DNA from: Parvibaculum sp046297875
Lineage (GTDB): Bacteria; Pseudomonadota; Alphaproteobacteria; Parvibaculales; Parvibaculaceae
Length of the DNA stretch: 64,000 nucleotides
Direction: 5' to 3'
Assembly: GCF_046297875.1 (NCBI RefSeq)
Contig: NZ_JBKBHD010000001.1
Location: 310,001 to 374,000, forward strand
Shown piece after piece: positions 8,806 to 16,391 of this stretch (within the stretch, counting starts at the first letter, position 1; every line of letters starts with the position of its first letter). A model generated the notes under the pieces. The model had not been told where the DNA came from. It worked only from the letters and a program-made list of their open reading frames with translations, and searched no databases. The translations under genes and the position numbers were made by a program.

Positions 8806-9597
8806 ATGAACATGCACACACAGCCTGTGGGCGAGATGATCCGCGAGTGGCGCCAGCGCCGCCGGTTGAGCCAGCTTGCCTTTGCCTGCGAGGCGGAAAT
8901 TTCGGCGCGCCATCTGAGTTTCCTAGAAACCGGGCGTTCACGGCCGAGCCGCGACATGCTGCTCCATCTCGCCGAGCGGCTCGACATGCCCTATCGCGAG
9001 CGGAACGCGCTGATGCTCGCGGCGGGCTTTGCACCGGTCTATTCGGAAACCGGGCTCGACAATCCGGATGCGGCGGCTGCGCGGCGCGCAGTCGACCTGG
9101 TGCTGGCAGCGCATGAGCCTTTCCCTGCCATTGCCGTCGACCGGCACTGGAATCTTGTGGCGGGCAATGCGGCGCTGCCACTTTTCCTTGCCGGAATCCC
9201 GGAGGAACTTCTCGCGCCGCCCGTCAACGTGCTGCGCCTCAGCCTTCATCCGCAGGGGCTTGGCAGCCGCATCGAGAATCTCGGCGAATGGTGCGCGCAT
9301 GTTTTCGAGCGGCTGCAGCGCCAGATCGACCTCACCAATGATGAAAGTTTGACGGCGCTTCTGGCCGAACTGAAAGCCTATCCGGCGGCGGCGCAGGCGC
9401 TCGAGCCGATCAATCCCGAATATGGCGGCATCATCATTCCGCTGCGCCTCAGGACGGATGCGGGCAAGCTATCCTTTTTCACAACCACCACGGTATTCGG
9501 CACGGCGGTCGATATCACCTTTTCAGAGCTGGTGATCGAGACCTTCATGCCGGGCGATGAATTCACCGCCGCGACGGTCAGGGCGATCATGGCATGA
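8806..9597 (+). CDS. XRE-family regulator with MmyB-like ligand-binding domain
   Basis: A 263-residue transcription factor. The N-terminal helix-turn-helix covers about residues 8-65 (REWRQRRRLSQLAFACEAEISARHLS). An MmyB-like PAS-type ligand domain follows, with the hallmark AVDRHWNLVAGN and a late NPEYGGIIIPLRLRT. In this family the ligand is thought to be a fatty acid-like molecule. The gene is divergent from a small membrane-protein gene, and a Baeyer-Villiger monooxygenase gene converges on it. A terminator follows at 9648-9679. Confidence 0.9.
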   Translation: MNMHTQPVGEMIREWRQRRRLSQLAFACEAEISARHLSFLETGRSRPSRDMLLHLAERLDMPYRERNALMLAAGFAPVYSETGLDNPDAAAARRAVDLVLAAHEPFPAIAVDRHWNLVAGNAALPLFLAGIPEELLAPPVNVLRLSLHPQGLGSRIENLGEWCAHVFERLQRQIDLTNDESLTALLAELKAYPAAAQALEPINPEYGGIIIPLRLRTDAGKLSFFTTTTVFGTAVDITFSELVIETFMPGDEFTAATVRAIMA

Positions 9598-9647
9598 ATG
9601 GCAGAGGGCGGGGACAGGTCCCGCCTCTTCGCCGGCCGCATCGACGA

Positions 9648-9679
9648 AAAGGGCAGCTCCGTCGGGAACCGCCCTTTTT
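9648..9679 (+). terminator. Intrinsic terminator between convergent genes
   Basis: Arms AAAGGGC (9648-9654) and GCCCTTT (9671-9677) with a T-run suit the end of the MmyB-type regulator. A second GC-rich hairpin lies just before it at about 9607-9626. Confidence 0.65.
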
Positions 9680-9707
9680 GTCTCGTTGCACGGAAAGACG
9701 CCCTTAC

Positions 9708-11249
9708 CTATTCCGCGGCGGCGACCTTTGCGCCGGCGCCTGCGCCTGCACCCTGCGAGGAGGCCGTGCGGGCACGCAGGTTGAATTCCGCAAAATCCGG
9801 CCGGCGCGTCCGCCACCAGTATTTGAAGGTGTAGTTCGCCCAGTTGTTCGTGACCTTGCCGCTCTCGGTCTTGTACCAGCTCGTGCAGCCGCTTGCGAAA
9901 ACGGAGTTCGCATTGTCGGCCTGCACCGCCTCGTTCGAGGCGCGCTGGGCTTCGGGCTTCACGTCCATGTAGAGAAGATTGTCGCTTTTCAGCTTCTCCA
10001 CACATTGGGCGATGTAGTTCGCCTGGCACTCGATCATGAAGATGATCGAGTTGTGGCCGAGATTGGTGTTCGGCCCGTAGAGCATGAAGAAATTGGGGAA
10101 GCCCGACACCGTCATGCCGTGATGGGCTTCGGCGCCCGTCGCCCATGCGTCCTTGAGGTCGCGGCCGGCAAGGCCCTTCATCGCCATCGGCCCGAGGAAG
10201 TGGGTCGTGTCGAAGCCCGTGCCATAGACGATGATGTCGAAGTCGCGCTGCTTGCCGTCCTGCGTGTGGATGCCGGTCTCGTTGATCGCCTCGACGCCTT
10301 CGGTCACCACATCGACATGCTCCATGCCCATGGCGGGCCACCAGTCATTGGCAAAGAGGACACGCTTGCAGCCCGGTTCGTAATCCGGCGTGAGCTTCTG
10401 TTTCTTCACGGGATCGGTGACGTAAAGGTTCATCTCGTCGAGCGCCATCTGTTTCATCTTGTCGCCCGACGTATGGAAGGCGCGGAACAGAAGCTCGCCG
10501 AACCAGTAGATCTTCCAGCGCTGGATCTTCATGGTCCAGGGCAGCGCCTTGTAGATCGCCTTTTCCCAGCCGTAGAATTCGCGCTGCGGGCGCGGCAGCA
10601 CCCAGCTTGCGGAACGCTGGAAGATGGTGACGCTTGCCGCTTCCTTCGCAACCTCCGGCACGAACTGGATGGCGCTCGCGCCATTGCCGATCACGGCGAC
10701 GCGCTTGCCTTTCAGGCTGACGGCATGGTTCCACTGTGCGGAGTGCCAGTGATCGCCCTTGAAGCTTTCGCGGCCGGGAATATTCGGCCAGATCGGACGA
10801 TGAAGCTGGCCGGTGCCGGCGGCGAGGACATTTGCCTCGAAGGACCGGCTGCCCGATTTTAACGTCCAGACGCCCGACTGCTCATCAAAGCGCGCCTCGT
10901 CGATTTCGGTATTGAAGACGATATGGCCGCGAAGGCCATATTTGTCGACGACGGATTCCAGATAGGCCTTGATGTCCTGCGCGAAAACAAACTTCTTCGT
11001 CCATTCCGGGCGCATATCAAAGGAGAACTGATACATGTGCAGCGGCACGTCGCAGGAGCAGCCCGGATATGTGTTGTCCCGCCAGGTGCCGCCTATCTCG
11101 CTCGCCTTCTCGTAGATCGTGAAATTCGTGAAGCCCTTTTCCTTGAGCTTGATCGCGGTGCAGATGCCCGCAACGCCCGCGCCAAGAATGGCGACGCTCG
11201 GGCTCGAGGCCGCGGCTGCCCGTGCCGACACATCGTGAGCCAGTGCCAT
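9708..11249 (-). CDS. Flavin-containing Baeyer-Villiger-type monooxygenase
   Basis: A 513-residue FAD/NADPH monooxygenase. The FAD-binding Rossmann motif GAGVAG is at residues 23-28, and an NADP-binding GNGASA at about 188-193. Between them lies FKGDHWHSAQW at 163-173, which fits the Baeyer-Villiger fingerprint FxGxxxHxxxW. Such enzymes insert oxygen next to a ketone to give an ester or lactone in ketone, terpene, steroid or alkane catabolism. The substrate cannot be read from sequence. The ATG at 11249 is chosen over an upstream start because of a GGAGGAG Shine-Dalgarno. No esterase partner is adjacent; the gene is divergent from the RraA-like gene. Confidence 0.92.
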   Translation of the reverse strand: MALAHDVSARAAAASSPSVAILGAGVAGICTAIKLKEKGFTNFTIYEKASEIGGTWRDNTYPGCSCDVPLHMYQFSFDMRPEWTKKFVFAQDIKAYLESVVDKYGLRGHIVFNTEIDEARFDEQSGVWTLKSGSRSFEANVLAAGTGQLHRPIWPNIPGRESFKGDHWHSAQWNHAVSLKGKRVAVIGNGASAIQFVPEVAKEAASVTIFQRSASWVLPRPQREFYGWEKAIYKALPWTMKIQRWKIYWFGELLFRAFHTSGDKMKQMALDEMNLYVTDPVKKQKLTPDYEPGCKRVLFANDWWPAMGMEHVDVVTEGVEAINETGIHTQDGKQRDFDIIVYGTGFDTTHFLGPMAMKGLAGRDLKDAWATGAEAHHGMTVSGFPNFFMLYGPNTNLGHNSIIFMIECQANYIAQCVEKLKSDNLLYMDVKPEAQRASNEAVQADNANSVFASGCTSWYKTESGKVTNNWANYTFKYWWRTRRPDFAEFNLRARTASSQGAGAGAGAKVAAAE

Positions 11250-11456
11250 TATGTTTCTCCTCCCATCCGTTGACCGGCCTCCCTCAAGACCGGCTTCCGG
11301 CATTTTTGAAATCCGGATTCCGATGGCGAAAGCCTAAACCCTTTTTTTTGGGTACGAAACCGCCCCAAGGAGTGGTCCGCTCGCAATCATCGCAAGGGGG
11401 AGACAGAAGGACTGTAACACGCTAAAGGAAGCGCAGCGCCGCTGGGGAAACCTGAC

Positions 11457-11948
11457 ATGACACAGACCAAGACACCCGCCACAGCCGACCTCTCCGACGA
11501 GTTTCCGGCCCTGGTCCGGCATGCCCAGCCGCTGTTCCGCGACTATGGCGGACATGGTTCATTTTGCGGGCCTGTGGCGACGCTGCGCGTGCCGGACGAC
11601 AACAGTCTGGTGCGCGCGGCCGTCGAGAGGCCGGGCAATGGCCACGTTCTCGTGGTCGATGGCGGCGGGGCGATGGAATATGCGCTCTTCGGCGGCAATC
11701 TCGGCAAGCTTGCGGAGGAGAATGGCTGGGCGGGTGTTGTCGTTCATGGCTGTGTGAGGGACGCAGCGGAACTTCGCCAATGCCAGATCGGCGTGAAGGC
11801 GCTGGCGACGCACCCGAAGCGCAGCGACAAGCGCGGCTTCGGTGAGAGCGATGTGGTACTGCGCCTTGCCGGCGTGACCATAGCGCCTGGCGAGTGGCTG
11901 TACGCCGATGAAGACGGGATTGTCGTCTCAGCCGAAAAGCTCGGCTGA
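11457..11948 (+). CDS. RraA-family protein (4-hydroxy-4-methyl-2-oxoglutarate aldolase-like)
   Basis: A 163-residue protein of the RraA/HMG-aldolase fold. The core block GGNLGKLAEENGWAGVVVHG with CVRD is clear, as is the DEDGIVV end. RraA of E. coli inhibits RNase E, while plain family members are divalent-metal aldolases acting on 4-hydroxy-4-methyl-2-oxoglutarate and decarboxylating oxaloacetate. The GGNLG and RD residues needed for aldolase chemistry are present, so either role is open. It is monocistronic and converges on speE with 28 bases between. Confidence 0.92.
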   Translation: MTQTKTPATADLSDEFPALVRHAQPLFRDYGGHGSFCGPVATLRVPDDNSLVRAAVERPGNGHVLVVDGGGAMEYALFGGNLGKLAEENGWAGVVVHGCVRDAAELRQCQIGVKALATHPKRSDKRGFGESDVVLRLAGVTIAPGEWLYADEDGIVVSAEKLG

Positions 11949-11976
11949 GACCGAAACCGATCCGGCCCGCCGACGG

Positions 11977-12849
11977 TTACACCTCGACGATATCGAGCAC
12001 ATAGCGCGGCAGCGCGAAGGCGGCCTTGTGAACTTCCGGCGTGTAGTAACGCGTGGAAAAGCCTGCCGCGGCGAAGCGGCTTTCAAGCTCGGCCAGCGGC
12101 ACCGATTTCAGCGTCTCGTCATCCGTGCCCCAGCCCATCGCCATCGGCCCGCCGACATAGGTCGGGATGGTTGCGAGGTAGCAGCTTGCGACCTTGAAGA
12201 TGCGACGGAACTTTTCGATCGTGCCTGCAAGCTCGGCGCCCTGCATGAAGGGAACGCCGTTCTGCGTGACGATCACGCCGCCGGGCGTGAGGCAGCTCGC
12301 GGCCGCGCGATAGAACTCTTCGCGGAAGAGCACTTCGCCGGGGCCGACGGGGTCGGTCGAGTCGACGATGATGACGTCGAACTTGCGATCCGTTTCCTCG
12401 ACGAATTTCGCGCCATCAGCAAAGACGAGATCGAGGCGCGGATCGTCGAAGGCGCCGGCGGAAATTCCCGGCAGATGCTTCTTGCAGAAATCCGTCACGG
12501 CAGGGTCGATTTCGACCATCGTGACATGCCCGACCGATTTGTGGCGCACGACCTCGCGCAGGATACCGCCATCGCCGCCGCCGATGATGAGCACGTTCTT
12601 CACGCGGCCATGCGCGAGGATGGGCACATGGGTCATCATCTCGTGATAGATGAACTCGTCGCGCTCGGTCACTTGGGTGATGCCGTCGAGCGCCATCATG
12701 CGGCCGAAAAGCGCATTGTCGAAAATCACCAGATGCTGCTGCCCGGTCTCTTCCTCGTAGCGCACTTCATCCGCGCGGAAGGAGCAGGTGAAACCCTCTT
12801 TTTCATAGAGGGTTTCAACCACCCAGCGTTCCTTCGGCGCCTCGGCCAT
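11977..12849 (-). CDS. speE: Spermidine synthase
   Basis: A 290-residue aminopropyltransferase making spermidine from putrescine and decarboxylated S-adenosylmethionine. The nucleotide-binding block VLIIGGGDGGILREVV, the acidic MVEIDPAV and the catalytic DSTDPVGPGEVLF are present. It is the second gene of a speD-speE pair: its ATG overlaps the speD TGA by one base, so the two are translationally coupled. SpeD supplies its aminopropyl donor. Confidence 0.97.
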   Translation of the reverse strand: MAEAPKERWVVETLYEKEGFTCSFRADEVRYEEETGQQHLVIFDNALFGRMMALDGITQVTERDEFIYHEMMTHVPILAHGRVKNVLIIGGGDGGILREVVRHKSVGHVTMVEIDPAVTDFCKKHLPGISAGAFDDPRLDLVFADGAKFVEETDRKFDVIIVDSTDPVGPGEVLFREEFYRAAASCLTPGGVIVTQNGVPFMQGAELAGTIEKFRRIFKVASCYLATIPTYVGGPMAMGWGTDDETLKSVPLAELESRFAAAGFSTRYYTPEVHKAAFALPRYVLDIVEV

Positions 12850-13364
12850 CAGACCATGCCCTCGCCGCGGAAGTGCTCGCCGACGCGGATTTCGGACGGC
12901 CTGAAGGCTTCGCGCAGCACTTCGATCGAATTGTGGGGCTCGGCCTCACCGCACATGAAAACGTCAAGCGCGGCATAGTCGGCTTCCGGCCAGCTATGGA
13001 TCGAGATATGGCTTTCCGACAGCACGGCCACGCCCGACACGCCACCATTGGGCGTGAAGTGATGGAGATGGATGTGCAGGAGCGTCGCCTTCGACACCTC
13101 GACGCAGCGGCGCAGCGCCGCCTCGATATGGGCAAGGTCATCCAGGCGGCTCGCGCCGATCAGATCGATGATGAGATGCGTGCCGGCAAAGCGCTTGCCG
13201 TCGCGCTCGATGAAGAAATCCTTTCTTTCATCGGACGTGGTGCATCGATCCGCAGCCTTGTCGGCAACGGCGTGAACGGGAAACTCGAGAACTTCCGCCT
13301 GGGTCTTGCTTGAAACGCTGTTCAAGTCGATCCCCAATTGGAAGAGGGCATTGGATTCGGACAT
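12849..13364 (-). CDS. speD: S-adenosylmethionine decarboxylase proenzyme, N-terminally extended
   Basis: A 171-residue pyruvoyl enzyme supplying decarboxylated AdoMet for spermidine synthesis. The self-cleavage site is in LSESHISIHSWPE, between about Glu117 and Ser118, with Ser118 becoming the pyruvoyl group. FMCGEAEPH supplies the conserved Cys. The core matches the 120-130-residue bacterial class, and some 55 extra N-terminal residues (ALFQLGIDLNSVSSK onward) match the alphaproteobacterial form. The ATG at 13364 has GGGGAG eight bases upstream and is preferred over GTG 13373. It forms an operon with speE and has an unusually long untranslated leader. Confidence 0.95.
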   Translation of the reverse strand: MSESNALFQLGIDLNSVSSKTQAEVLEFPVHAVADKAADRCTTSDERKDFFIERDGKRFAGTHLIIDLIGASRLDDLAHIEAALRRCVEVSKATLLHIHLHHFTPNGGVSGVAVLSESHISIHSWPEADYAALDVFMCGEAEPHNSIEVLREAFRPSEIRVGEHFRGEGMV

Positions 13365-13823
13365 ATTTGCCACTCCCCAACCAGTAGATGGACGAAGCCC
13401 TGCGGGATGCGCGATATCGCGGTCCGCACGGGGCCGGTGAAACTATTCGCGTGGATAAACGCTTTGCGGCTCCTCACGGAACCTTGCCGATTTTCCGATG
13501 CCGGGCTGCGATCGCTCGCCCGGCTTGCACGTCTTCAGTTGCGGGAAAATGCAACAGGCGTGCTCGGATTGATCCCGGGCGTCAGCCCCTCAGACTGGAA
13601 CCGGACATATGCAATCTCCCTCGAAACCCGGCGGAGGTAACGAAACGATGCCAAAGGGCATGCCGCCGAAATTGTCCAAAGAGACGCGTACGCCGTTACA
13701 TAACCCAGACTGGCCAGTGGCACGTGCGATTGCGTTCGGGCGGTGTGTAGCGGCAGGGGGCCCCGCTGTCAATGAAAAACCCGAGGCAAAGCCCTGACTT
13801 GCCGCCGCCTGCCGGCCAGGCAT
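13365..13823 (-). promoter_or_regulatory. Long structured leader of speDE, candidate cis-regulatory RNA
   Basis: About 460 bases contain no credible long gene. On the minus strand several simple hairpins can be drawn: ATGCC-CTTT-GGCAT at about 13649-13662, GGGC-TGAC-GCCC near 13577-13588, GTTGC-N8-GCAAC near 13537-13554, and a seven-pair GCCGGGC/GCCCGGC stem at 13500-13524. A short ORF with a good ribosome site (13582-13608) sits inside. I do not recognise a known riboswitch class. The left part also holds the 3' end of the nitronate monooxygenase transcript. Confidence 0.4.
13582..13608 (-). other. Possible upstream ORF in the speD leader
   Basis: ATG at 13608 encodes MSGSSLRG and stops at 13582, with AGGGAG seven bases ahead. 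The stop codon lies within a GGGC-TGAC-GCCC hairpin. It ends about 217 bases before the speD start. Translation is unproven. Confidence 0.25.
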
Positions 13824-14762
13824 TCAGCCGAAGCTGCGCGAACCGGCCAGCGACCCCATGCGCGCGGTAATCTCGAAAAACTCCGCGACCGTATCGTCGA
13901 TGATGTCCTTGGCACTCTTCACTTCGTTGATGAGACCTGCCGTTTCACCGGCGAGGCCGACAGCCGCCTCCATGTCGCCGCCGAAATAGAGGTCGAGGAT
14001 GCGGGCGAAGGTGTCCGGCGGCATGAGGCCTTCTTCATGGATGGCCGCCGTGCGGTTCGTTTTCAGCGCACGGATGCAAGGCGTCGATTTCTTGTTCAGC
14101 ACATAGGTGCCGGTTTCCTTCGCATCGATAATCGCCTGCTTGTAGTTGTGATGAACCGGGCTTTCGGCACAGCTCACAAAGCGTGTTCCCATCTGCACGG
14201 CTTCCGCGCCGAGCGCAAAGGCCGCCGCCATGCCCTTGCCGTCGCAGATACCGCCGGCCGCAATCATCGGAATGTCGGTTTTCGCTCGGATCGCCTGAAG
14301 AAGCACGAACGTTCCGACCTCCTCCGGATTCTTGAAGCCGCCGCCTTCCGTGCCCTCCACCACGAGACCGTCGATCCCGGCTTCAACGCACTTCATGGCC
14401 GCATCGACCGTCGGCACGGCGTGATAGACGGTGATGCCCGCATCGTGAAGCGGCGCGATGAACTTCGCGGGGCTGCCGGCAGACGTCGTCACGAATTTCA
14501 CACCAGCGTCACAAACGAAGCGAAGCATCGCATCGTCCTTCAGAAAGCGGATCGGCAGATTGACGCCGAAGGGTGCATCTGTGAGTTCCCGCATCTTCAG
14601 GATCTCGGCCTTGCAGGCTTCGGTTTCGCCGGATGAAGTTTCGATGATACCGAGGCCGCCGGCCTTCGAGACGGCGCTGGCAAGCTGCGAGCGCGCGATC
14701 CAGCCCATCGGTGCCTGGACGATCGGATATTTTGCGCCGGTATGCGCGAGGACACGGTTCAT
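13824..14762 (-). CDS. Nitronate monooxygenase (2-nitropropane dioxygenase family)
   Basis: A 312-residue FMN-dependent TIM-barrel enzyme. The N-terminal YPIVQAPMGWIA block, IAAGGICDGKGMAAAFALGA phosphate-binding region and AVQMGTRF are typical. The family oxidises alkyl nitronates; many members act as detoxifiers of propionate-3-nitronate, and distant ones are enoyl reductases. The substrate here is unknown. The ATG at 14762 is chosen for its GGGGGA ribosome site; longer in-frame starts lack support. It stands alone between the H1-like gene's terminator and the speDE leader. Confidence 0.9.
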   Translation of the reverse strand: MNRVLAHTGAKYPIVQAPMGWIARSQLASAVSKAGGLGIIETSSGETEACKAEILKMRELTDAPFGVNLPIRFLKDDAMLRFVCDAGVKFVTTSAGSPAKFIAPLHDAGITVYHAVPTVDAAMKCVEAGIDGLVVEGTEGGGFKNPEEVGTFVLLQAIRAKTDIPMIAAGGICDGKGMAAAFALGAEAVQMGTRFVSCAESPVHHNYKQAIIDAKETGTYVLNKKSTPCIRALKTNRTAAIHEEGLMPPDTFARILDLYFGGDMEAAVGLAGETAGLINEVKSAKDIIDDTVAEFFEITARMGSLAGSRSFG

Positions 14763-14843
14763 GGATTTTCCCCCGATAGTCATATGAATGTCGCGATGGG
14801 GGAAGCAGGCCACAGCCGCACCGACGGCGCAAGCGGCGGACAG

Positions 14844-14879
14844 AAAAAAGGCGCGGGTGCCGATGGCTGCCCGCGCCTT
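14844..14879 (-). terminator. Intrinsic terminator after the H1-like gene
   Basis: Nine-pair stem AGGCGCGGG (14849-14857) with CCCGCGCCT (14870-14878). The A-run at 14844-14849 reads as a T-run on the minus strand, about 20 bases after the H1-like stop. Confidence 0.85.
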
Positions 14880-14901
14880 GCTTCAACTCAGCTTCCGCCG
14901 G

Positions 14902-15435
14902 TCAGCGGAAATGGCCATAGGCCCTGACGACCGCATCGGAGAGTTCCTTGTAGGCTCCCTCGACGCCGGTCCTGATCTCGTCGAATGCGCCTTCACCCTG
15001 CTTTGCAAGTTCGCCGAGGCGCGAGCGCAGCTTGGCACGATCGGACTTGAGCTGCTTCAGGAGACCCGCATAGCGCTTTTCGGTCGCCTTCAGTGCCTTT
15101 TTCGCTTCCTTCTCGGCCTTGTCGACCTCCTTCGAAAGCTTTGCCACCTGCTTTTCAAGCTGCTTCTTCAACTTCGCCTTTTCGGGCGAAAGCTTCGATG
15201 ACTTTTTCTTTGCAGCAGGCTTTTTCGCGCCTGCCTTTTTGGTGACAGCTTTCTTGGGAGCCGCCTTTTTGGCCGCCGGCTTCTTCGCCGCGGACTTTTT
15301 TGCAGCCGCCTTCGTCGGGGCTGCCGCTGCCGGGGTGCCGGTTGCTTCGGCCGCTACCACCGTTCCGGCCCGGCGAGACGCCGTCTTGCTTTGCGCTGCC
15401 TTCGCTGCTCCGCGCTTCCTGCGAGTGTCGCTCAT
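14902..15435 (-). CDS. Histone H1-like Lys/Ala-rich protein with coiled-coil C-terminus
   Basis: A 177-residue, highly basic protein. Residues about 40-80 are tandem AAKK/PAAKK/KKAGAKK repeats like those of eukaryotic H1 C-tails and bacterial H1 mimics such as Chlamydia Hc and Bordetella BpH1. Residues about 83-150 form a charged, heptad-like helix (LKKQLEKQVAKLSKEVDKAEKE), and the C-terminus is a short non-repetitive tail. DNA binding or nucleoid compaction is inferred from composition; no enzyme motif is present. Repeat number is likely variable between strains. It is monocistronic with its own terminator. Confidence 0.85.
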   Translation of the reverse strand: MSDTRRKRGAAKAAQSKTASRRAGTVVAAEATGTPAAAAPTKAAAKKSAAKKPAAKKAAPKKAVTKKAGAKKPAAKKKSSKLSPEKAKLKKQLEKQVAKLSKEVDKAEKEAKKALKATEKRYAGLLKQLKSDRAKLRSRLGELAKQGEGAFDEIRTGVEGAYKELSDAVVRAYGHFR

Positions 15436-15656
15436 GATCGAATGCCTCGATGTGATGTTCCGGCCGCCTTCTTCCTGACCGGCAAATCACAGTGACCCGA
15501 TTGCCCTTCCGTTTCAAGGGGTGACAGCGCGACGAGCGGGCGCCGTGACGACATGTCATTTGCGAATTCGCAACCGGTTTCGCCGTCTACTCGCACGGAG
15601 AACCGGCTGGCGTCCGTGCATGCCGGGCCATCGTTCCCTTCGGAATATGAGGCGTA

Positions 15657-16379
15657 ATGAATGCCGTTCACGGTGGATTGCTTGGCGGAACTTCCAGTCA
15701 TTCCTTGAGACGCGTGGCTATCGCGTGATCGTACCGGCGCTGCGCCATCACGACGGCACATCCGGCGGCGTCCACCCCGCGCTCGGCCGCAGCAGCATTG
15801 CCGACTATTTCGCCGACCCTGTTCAGGAAACGGACAAGCACGGCGAAAAACCATTTGTCATCGGCCATTCGATGGGCGGCCTTCCGGCACATATGCTCGC
15901 GGCGCGCGGCCTGGTCAGGGCCGTGGTGGGACGGGCGGCGGCCGCAGCTCCCATCGCTCGACGCCATGCGCTATGGCGTGCTGAACCGGGTGCCAATGCG
16001 CGAGCAGGAAGAACTCTATTCGGGCTTCCAGCCTGAATCCGGCCGCGCCGTCTGCGAGATCGCCTACTGGTTTCTTGACCGCCGCCGCACGACCTGGATC
16101 AATCCAGCGGATGTTGCCTGCCCGATGCTCTTCATCACAGGAAAGGAGGACCGGTCAACCCCGCACTGGCGCACGGCACGGGATGCGGAGCCCTATGGCG
16201 GGCGATTGAAGGTCGAGGTGCTGAAGGGCCATGCGCATTGGCTGCCCGCCGAACCCGGCTGGGAGAGGATCGCGGAGCGCGCGGTGTATTTCTTCGAGAA
16301 GGAAGCCGCCGCGATGGCGCGGAATCTCTGCTGGCGGCAGGGCGGCCTGCCCGCAGGCGAACTCGCGCCCGCGGGCTAG
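15657..16379 (+). pseudogene. Alpha/beta hydrolase, frameshifted and internally deleted
   Basis: Pieces of one alpha/beta hydrolase lie in different frames. A start at 15657 (MNAVHGG) supplies an oxyanion-type HG. One base out of frame comes WRNFQSFLETRGYRVIVPALRHHDG and the nucleophile elbow GHSMGG. After about 15930 the match moves to another frame, with YGVLNRVPMREQEELYSGF and CPMLFITGKEDRSTP and the late histidine region KGHAHW. The cap and loop normally between elbow and YGVLNRVP is largely missing. At least two frame changes and a deletion are needed, so I call it a pseudogene. Sequencing error could explain the shifts but not the deletion. Confidence 0.75.
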
Positions 16380-16391
16380 ACCTCCCGGATA

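Noticed and set aside
15155..15559. Gly/Arg/Glu-rich frame overlapping the H1-like gene
   Set aside because: Out-of-phase reading of AAG/GCC repeats; the Lys/Ala frame has a proper start, length and terminator.
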